In this document: piece after piece, positions 57,927 to 64,000 of the stretch
Layout of the letters: each line of letters opens with the position of its first letter
Position numbering within the stretch: position 1 is the first letter of the stretch
Assembly: GCF_030272615.1 (NCBI RefSeq)
Contig: NC_081409.1
Coordinates: forward strand, 25,677,406 to 25,741,405
Source of the DNA: Cryptomeria japonica
Lineage: Eukaryota; Streptophyta; Pinopsida; Cupressales; Cupressaceae
Direction: 5' to 3'
Length of the DNA: 64,000 nucleotides
The notes under the pieces: generated by a model
Database searches by the model: none
What the model saw: the letters and a program-made list of their open reading frames with translations, nothing else
What the model was told of the DNA's origin: nothing
Position numbers and translations under genes: made by a program

Positions 57927-60400
57927 ATGCCTTCACGATGACTGAAGCGTCCCACGAGGGTTGAGATCCTGCGCCAGGCCATGATTGACGACGAGCCACT
58001 GGACGAGGTGAGTTGACTAAACTTTGACTTTTGATTTTCTGCATTTTGACTTTTCTGTGATCGTTTGCAGGCCCTGAAGGCTGACCCAGGCCCCACCCAG
58101 GGCGCCATGGTCCCTGTGGGGCGCCCTGGTCCCCCTAGGGCGCCATGGTCCCTGACAAGGCGCCATGGTCCCCTCAGGGCGCCATGGTCCCTGACAGGGC
58201 TTGGCATACGATGTTCGACAGCTTGCATGAGTGATTTTGATGATCGAGTACTGATTACGGTTATGTTTTTGTGTTGCAGGGCCTTCCGTACATGAGAGAG
58301 CATATAGCGGGACATATTCTTCGCAGTTTGCGAGATCAGATTCCGCGGCTTACTCAGGAAGAGAGAGACACATTGTCGATAGTAGGATTATGGTATGTGA
58401 TCCTCATGCCAGCCATTCGGTTCCATCCTGCAATGCTGATGGCATTGATGGAGCGATGGGATCCTGACACATGCACATTTCATCTTCCAGTAGGGGAGCT
58501 GACGGTTACACTCGAGGATGTGTACCGTATACTTCGTCTTCCTATCAGAGGAGCGACTGTTACATATGTGACCGATCGGTCAGCGGAGGATCATCAGAGG
58601 GAGCAGGTATATTGCATAGGGAGAGTCATGCCGAGCGAGACGAGAGGTCGCATCACGGTCAGCTGGCTCTTACATCCTATAGGGGAGGTACCCCTTCTGA
58701 GACGCCTTATGATCGCCATCATAGCACTAGCCATCTGCCCTAATGGGCGAGGCACGCACATGCATGGGGGTCTCACATGGTGCATCAGAGCGATGGAGAG
58801 ACACAGGAGAGTGTATGCTTGGGGTCGGAGTATGCTTGCACATCTCTATCACGACCTTAAGGAGTATGTTTTCGGACAGGGTTGCAGCTTGATGACATGC
58901 ACACTTCTGCAGGTGTGGATTTTAGAGCACTTCACATGCACCAGGCCTGTTGGCTTTCTGCTGAGTACGGCTAGCGAGCGACCTAGGGTGTTTGCTTATC
59001 CACTTACCAGCGAGTGGAGGTTTGGAGATTTGTTGTATTGGAGAGTGATTTTTGATAGACTGACAGCCGAGGTGACAGTGTGGAGACCTTACCTGCGGAT
59101 GCACAGATGGGATGGGATGGAGAGACAGTTAGCATGCTTACAGAGGAACCGCCTACTGCAGGGACGATATTCACACATCTTAGTCCCTTTCTACTTTGAC
59201 CGAGTACGGAGGCAGTTCGGGCTAGAGCAGTGTGTTCCAGCCGATGTGCCCATCTATACTCGACACTCACGGGTCCTTCCTAGACCTAGAGCAGTAGCGA
59301 GACCGACGATAGATGACATTGAGACTACAGATATAGAGGGATCTGATCAGGATGTAGTCACTGATTATTCTGCAGAGCCTGGAGCACAGCGCAGGTATGT
59401 CTCATGGTTTATGAGATCATATCCAGGTCCTATCTTTCCACCAGATCACCCGACAGGCCATCCAGGCCCATGGAGACATGGAGACCGAGATGAGGACCAG
59501 GGATCCAGGTCAGAGGAGCCAGAGGAGGGAGAGGGTCATGAGGAGGTGGGAGATCCTGATCCACCTACAGGCGATCAGCCCAGCGCCGAGGAGGAGGAGG
59601 ACACAGATGGAGATGAGGACGAGGAGGAGAGAACTGATGATGAGGAGGAGTCAGATGAAGATGAGGATGAGGATGCTGATGAGGATAGAGATGATGAGGA
59701 GGAGTCAGATGCAGCTCCTCACCATTCAGGGGATGATACCATAGCTCTGGATCCTCCTCTTATTCCCCAACAGGGGGAACATGAGGCGATACGGAGACCT
59801 GTTCCTAGTACCACCCAACCTACACCCATCATGCATAGATTAGTCGAGCGAGGGGAGCCTAGTAGATCCCAATCACAGATGCTACCGTATCATGATCCCT
59901 ACTGGCGCGAGGGAGAGCCAGGTATAGTAGGTTTAAATTGATTATTAATGTTTTGATGATATAGAATGGTACTAATACAAAAATCTATTCTACTGCCACA
60001 GCTAATGTGCAGGAGTGGTGTTCCCTGATTCAGCAGGCAGTGACAGACATTTCCACGATAGCACAGATCCCTAGTTCCTCACAGATTGCCTATAGGCCTC
60101 AGGGGAACGCGGGTCGGCACGAGGACTTGTTTTCCCCATTCCGAGTTCAGGTAGACATATGGAGGGAGAGAGAGAGTCCTATCAGAGGACCTTTAGCAGG
60201 TGCGGCGAGATCTAGCAACAACTCAGGCCGAGGCTACCACCTATCGCGTGATCCTTATGGATAGGGATCGTAGGAGTTCCTCTCGGAGTCACTCACGGTC
60301 TGTATCTCGCTACACACCCATGGGTCCACCTTCACGGCTAGATCAGGAGGGAGCATCCAGTCGACACTCTCCAGCCACTAGTCCTAGGGATAGGAGGTGA
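57927..60400 (+). CDS. Antisense plant mobile domain (PMD) gene of E3, three exons
   Basis: Exon 1 57927-58007 (27 codons, one TGA after MPSR), intron 58008-58279 (GTGAGT...TTGCAG, phase 0), exon 2 58280-59921, intron 59922-60001 (GTATAG...CCACAG, with TACTAAT at about 59970, phase 1), exon 3 60002-60400. The first splice joins LDE to GLPYMREHIAGHIL; the second joins EGEP to ANVQEW in frame. Exon 2 holds the PMD (residues about 30-390: RWDPDTCTFHLPVGELTVTLEDVYRILRLPI, VCGW-like core, VFADRVRRQFG-like end), then a very acidic Asp/Glu tract (59505-59720). Exon 3 shifts frame near 60190, with a TAG, before a coiled-coil/Ser-Arg tail (DRDRRSSSRSHSRSVSRY). PMD proteins are plant nuclear factors (MAIN, MAIL1), also found in transposons. 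Nearly intact, unlike E1 and E2. Confidence 0.82.
58101..58191 (+). repeat. GGCGCCMTGGTCCC array in E3 PMD intron 1
   Basis: Five copies of GGCGCC(A/C)TGGTCCC start at 58101, 58120, 58139, 58159 and 58178, a 19-20-bp period. They lie at the same place in the gene as the CGCGTCTGTG array in E1/E2. The sequence is open in one frame, so inclusion in an alternative exon cannot be excluded. Confidence 0.92.
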
Positions 60401-60983
60401 TTTTATGATGTAGGAGAGGTCACATTTTGGATGTATAGTGACCTATATTTGTATACGATCCACATATATATATGTATATACACATGCTTCTCTTTTGTCT
60501 CAAATGTGTTATCTTTAATGCTTAAAACAATGTATGTTTTTCTTTGATTAAATCTAATACATTTGGTAAATGTACATGTATGTTCAGAATTTAATTTCCA
60601 TATGATTGATTTCTCAATGCACTATGATTAAATTGATACATGTGTGACTTAATTAAATATTTAATCAAGTACTACATTGATGATAGGGAAGAAATATGCA
60701 TTAAGTCTAAGAATCATATAACTAACGTGATTTAATTTTGAACTTAAACACAACATGATACGATTCTACTTAACACATAGAGACACTGTATAATATGCTA
60801 GCATAATGGAAATGTAAATCTTATACAATTTACATAAATGAATTCAAGACAAACCATGAAGTAAGGAAACACGCTTGTCAAGAACGAAGCAATATATTTA
60901 ATTCTATTTTGCTCTAATTAGGAGATACTAACATATTACCCAATGTTGAAGAACTGAAAAGAAGATAAATAAGGAATGAAGAA
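60401..60983. other. E3 region between PMD and pol ends
   Basis: AT-rich, no ORF. The 3' ends of the convergent PMD gene and pol face each other here. A short TATATA/TGTATATACA tract at 60464-60482 is the only repeat. Confidence 0.55.
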
Positions 60984-63900
60984 TTAAGCATAATATCTAT
61001 GCAAGTGCATAGCATTTATAGGTTCTTTAAGAGGCGTACCATCTACATCCGCTATTTTGTAAGCACCTGATCCATAATCCTCAATAACGATGTATGGTCC
61101 AAGCCAATTAGGACTGAATTTTCCCTTTTCTGCAGGTAAGGCATTCACATTGCGCTGATTCTCATAGAGGACTAAGTCACCTACTGAGAAGGAACGTTGA
61201 ATAACCTTATCATTATAGCTTCGTTGTAGAGTTTTGTGATACGCTTGAATATGCTCAAGAGCGTTTATACGCTGTTCATCAAGCATCTCAAGCTGTTGAA
61301 GTCGTTGTTCTCTATAAGAGTCATCATCTACTATACCTTTGAGAGAAACCCTAAGTGATGGAATCTCTAACTCTAAAGGCATAATAGCGTCAGCACCATA
61401 AACAAGATTATAAGGAGTAGTTCCTGTGGCAATTCGTACACTCGTTTGGTAGGCCCAAAGAGCATAGATTAGCTGGTTACTCCAATCCTTACCATGCTTA
61501 TTCACGGTTTTGCGAAGAATTTGTTCAATTATCTTATTGGATGATTCGGCTTGACCATTTGACTGAGGATAGTATGGTGTAGAAAATCGATGTTTGATAT
61601 GATACTTCTCAAGGAATTTCTTCACGTCCTTGTTCTTAAATGATGTCCCATTATCTGAGATTATAGTAGAAGGTATCCTGAATCGAGAAATGATGTTCTC
61701 TAGAAGAAATTGACAAATCACTTCAGCAGTGGTAGAGCGAAGGGGAATAGCTTCTACCCACTTCGTAAAGTAATCTGTTGCGGTTATAATGAAGGTGTGT
61801 CCTTGAGATGAAGGAGGAGAGATTTTACCAATAAGATCCAAACCCCATGCGGAAAAAGGCCAAGAAGCTACTTGAGAACGGAGTTCTTGGGCAGGAGCAT
61901 GAATCAGATTATTATGTTGTTGACATTGATGACATTTCTTAACAAATGAAAAGGAATCCTTCTGCATAGTTTGCCAATAGTATCCCATACGAAGCAATCT
62001 ATGAACCAAGGATTTGCCTCCAAAATGCCCCCCACAGGCACCTGAATGCGCTTCTTCAAGAGCAACAGGGATTTCTGATTTGTTAAGACAGTGAAGGAGA
62101 AGACCATCATAACCCCTTCGGTAAAGGACATTAGAAAGAATGATATATATAGCAGACAACTTGCGGATTCTAGCCCTAGTGTTTCTATTAGCAGAATCAA
62201 GAAAGGTACCATCAGTCAAATATCTTACGATATGCGAGTACCATTCATCTGAGTCTATAAAGTCACAACATGTTACCAGAGTAGGATCGTCTACAATAGC
62301 TGGAGAAATAAGGTTGTGAATAACAAATTTAAGATCAACCACAGGGTCCTCTAAAGATACAAGAGAAGCCACACATGCCATTGCATCCGCATGTCGATTA
62401 TCTTTTCGAGGAACAGGTTCCATGGTATAAGAATCAAATTTTTGTAATAAAGAGATGGCAAGATCTTTATATTGTGATAATTTGTCTTGTTTTGCTTGAT
62501 ATATTCCTGTTACTTGTCTTATAATCAATTGCGAATCTCCATAGATATGTATGTGTTTTATGTTCAGAGCTAAGGCTGCTTTTATTCCCGCTATAAGAGC
62601 CTCATACTCAGCAATGTTATTGGTACACAGGAAATTTAGACGATAGGATAAGGGAATGGGTTTCTTTGTAGGAGAAATCAGAACAACACCTGCCCCCGAT
62701 CCCGTACGACACTTAGAGCCATCGAAGTATAACTCCCAAGTTTCATCTTTCTCTATAGAAAGAATGAAGTCGTCAGGAAAAGACTCAGGGTTAGGGAAGG
62801 AGAAAGGTGAAGGGGCCTCAGCTAGGTGATCGGTCAGCGCTTGCCCTTTAATTGCTCTTTGTGAAACAATTTTAAGGTCAAATTCAGTTAACATCATAAC
62901 CCACTTAGCTAGGCGTCCTGATAAATCAGTTTTAGAGAAAAGATGCTTCAACGGATCAAACTTTACCATGACGTGGACTTTTGAATTTAAGAGATAATGT
63001 CTCAATTTCTGAGTCGCAAACACCAAGGCCAAGCATTGTTTTTCTATCGCAGAATATCGGGTCTCATAATTGAGTAAGGTACGACTTATGTAATAAACCG
63101 GACATTCTTTACCATCTTTATCATGTTGTGCCAATAATGCTGCAAGAGCATGAGAGGACGCAGTCGTATAAAGAAGGAAGGGTTTAGAAGGTTCAACCGG
63201 TCGAAGGATAGGAGGATTAGTTAAATACATTTTTAAATCTTCAAATGCTTGCTGACAATCCTCATTCCATTGAAAAGTGATATTCTTTTTGAGAAGTTGA
63301 GTGAAAGGAAAAGTACGATCCGCAAGTTGAGATACAAACCTACGAATAGCTTGAATCTTTCCTTGTAAGCTTTTAAGTTGAGACACATTTCTAGGAGGTG
63401 GCATGTTGACAATAGCATCTATTTTCTTAGTGTCCACCTCAATCCCACGATGCGAAACTATGAATCCTAATAGTTTTCCACTATCCACACCAAAAACACA
63501 TTTTTGGGGATTCAAGCACATGTGATATTTACGAATCCTTTCAAAGATTTGACAAAGGATTTTAATATGATCCATGCGAAGAAAGGATTTGGCTAAAATG
63601 TCATCAACATAATCCTCTAAAATCTTATGCATATAATCATGAAAGATAAGGGTCATCGCTCGTTGATAAGTTGCACCGGCATTTTTAAGTCCAAAAGGCA
63701 TCATTATCCAACAAAACGTACCCCAAGGAGTAGTGAAAGCGGTTTTGAATTGATCTTGAGGGTTAATAAAAATTTGATTGTATCCTAAAAAACCATCCAT
63801 GAAGGATAACAAGGCATGTCCTGCCGTAGAATCAACTATCATGTCAATGTTTGGAAGAGGAAAATCATCTTTTAAAGAAGCCTTATTTAGATCCCGAAAG

Positions 63901-64000
63901 TCGGTACACATTCTTATTTTGTTATCTGGTTTAGCCACAGCGACAATATTTGAAATCCATGGGGAATAGTCAATAGGGCGGATAAATCCAGCCTCTAATA
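60984..64000 (-). CDS. E3 pol: RT, two RNase H domains, integrase (partial at window edge)
   Basis: Open from the right edge (LEAGFIRPIDYSPWISNIV) to the stop at 60984. RT: CTDFRDLNKAS, WGTFCWIMMPFGLKNAG and YVDD (LEDYVDDILA). RNase H 1: FLLYTTASSHALAALLAQ...YYISRTL. RNase H 2 (archaeal type, hallmark of Tat): WELYFDGSKCRTGSGAGV, AEYEALIAGI, IYGDSQLIIRQV, RHADAMA, all four acidic residues present. Integrase: H-H-C-C zinc module (AHSGACGGHFGG...CHQCQQH), catalytic D, D and E in WGLDLIGK, IISDNGTSF and SNGQAESSNK, then the GPY module (NWLGPYIV). It copies and inserts the element. No defect is visible, so it is a plausible enzyme source for defective relatives. Confidence 0.93.
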   Translation of the reverse strand, partial: LEAGFIRPIDYSPWISNIVAVAKPDNKIRMCTDFRDLNKASLKDDFPLPNIDMIVDSTAGHALLSFMDGFLGYNQIFINPQDQFKTAFTTPWGTFCWIMMPFGLKNAGATYQRAMTLIFHDYMHKILEDYVDDILAKSFLRMDHIKILCQIFERIRKYHMCLNPQKCVFGVDSGKLLGFIVSHRGIEVDTKKIDAIVNMPPPRNVSQLKSLQGKIQAIRRFVSQLADRTFPFTQLLKKNITFQWNEDCQQAFEDLKMYLTNPPILRPVEPSKPFLLYTTASSHALAALLAQHDKDGKECPVYYISRTLLNYETRYSAIEKQCLALVFATQKLRHYLLNSKVHVMVKFDPLKHLFSKTDLSGRLAKWVMMLTEFDLKIVSQRAIKGQALTDHLAEAPSPFSFPNPESFPDDFILSIEKDETWELYFDGSKCRTGSGAGVVLISPTKKPIPLSYRLNFLCTNNIAEYEALIAGIKAALALNIKHIHIYGDSQLIIRQVTGIYQAKQDKLSQYKDLAISLLQKFDSYTMEPVPRKDNRHADAMACVASLVSLEDPVVDLKFVIHNLISPAIVDDPTLVTCCDFIDSDEWYSHIVRYLTDGTFLDSANRNTRARIRKLSAIYIILSNVLYRRGYDGLLLHCLNKSEIPVALEEAHSGACGGHFGGKSLVHRLLRMGYYWQTMQKDSFSFVKKCHQCQQHNNLIHAPAQELRSQVASWPFSAWGLDLIGKISPPSSQGHTFIITATDYFTKWVEAIPLRSTTAEVICQFLLENIISRFRIPSTIISDNGTSFKNKDVKKFLEKYHIKHRFSTPYYPQSNGQAESSNKIIEQILRKTVNKHGKDWSNQLIYALWAYQTSVRIATGTTPYNLVYGADAIMPLELEIPSLRVSLKGIVDDDSYREQRLQQLEMLDEQRINALEHIQAYHKTLQRSYNDKVIQRSFSVGDLVLYENQRNVNALPAEKGKFSPNWLGPYIVIEDYGSGAYKIADVDGTPLKEPINAMHLHRYYA

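Larger units (their letters stand above)
55695..64000 (-). mobile_element. E3: Tat-clade Ty3/gypsy element with antisense PMD gene (partial)
   Basis: Left part of a minus-strand element: 3' LTR (55695-57343), PPT, opposite-strand PMD gene (57927-60400), 3' non-coding region and pol (60984 to the edge). It was inserted in the tail of the copia at 51785-55694. Its layout copies E1/E2 but the sequences differ strongly. Pol has no stop over about 1,005 codons, so E3 is much younger or still active. The 5' LTR, gag and second TSD lie outside the window. Confidence 0.87.

Noticed and set aside
58065-58279. The GGCGCC array as a protein-coding exon of the PMD gene
   Set aside because: A GTGAGT donor and TTGCAG acceptor around it keep the frame when it is spliced out, and E1/E2 have their array in the intron; alternative inclusion cannot be excluded.

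Overview
This is a gene-poor, retrotransposon-filled stretch of a plant nuclear genome. The evidence is Ty3/gypsy elements with the plant-specific Tat-type pol (two RNase H domains), Ty1/copia elements primed by initiator tRNA-Met, plant L1-type LINEs with a C-terminal RNase H, and a plant mobile domain (PMD) gene. The large amount of old, nested, slowly decayed material suggests a large-genome seed plant, plausibly a conifer; that is inference. I found no ordinary host gene, tRNA, rRNA or CRISPR array.

Layout. 1-1800: remnant of a plus-strand Ty3/gypsy element with its 3' LTR. 1801-3017 and 17965-19900: older debris (coiled-coil ORF, LTR-like pieces, a LINE tail) split by element E1. E1 (3023-17959, minus strand, TSD AGGTA) is a 14.9-kb Tat-like element with two LTRs, PBS, PPT, gag, protease, RT and half of the second RNase H; the rest of pol is deleted. 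20437-22230 and 33817-35790: one plus-strand LINE split by E2 (22231-33816, minus strand, TSD ACTTG), a relative of E1 that has lost the RT to integrase core. 35819-37577: copia LTR, PBS and gag start. 38326-48261: a minus-strand LINE with an 8-bp TSD, itself split by a rearranged copia fragment (44983-47032). 48270-51784: AT-rich, no gene. 51785-55694: decayed plus-strand copia polyprotein. 55695 to the right edge: E3, a third, younger Tat element on the minus strand with an open, catalytically complete pol.

The most interesting system is in E1, E2 and E3. Between pol and the 3' LTR each carries a gene on the opposite strand encoding a PMD protein. Each copy has a TATA box 60-110 bp before its ATG, a very short first exon and a phase-0 intron; E3 shows a second intron with a branch-point-like sequence. 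The first intron holds GC-rich short-motif arrays (CGCGTCTGTG in E1/E2, GGCGCCMTGGTCCC in E3). The same motif recurs near the start of the opposite-strand genomic RNA (the leader in E1, the LTR in E3), oriented so that the genomic RNA and the antisense PMD pre-mRNA carry it in the same sense. Two families using unrelated motifs share this architecture.

E1 and E2 sit at different sites with different TSDs yet share three in-frame TGA codons in gag/protease. This suggests the family was copied by trans-acting enzymes after it was already defective, unless those codons are read through. Most other stops are C-to-T type (CGA to TGA, CAG to TAG, CAA to TAA), as expected for methylated, silenced repeats.
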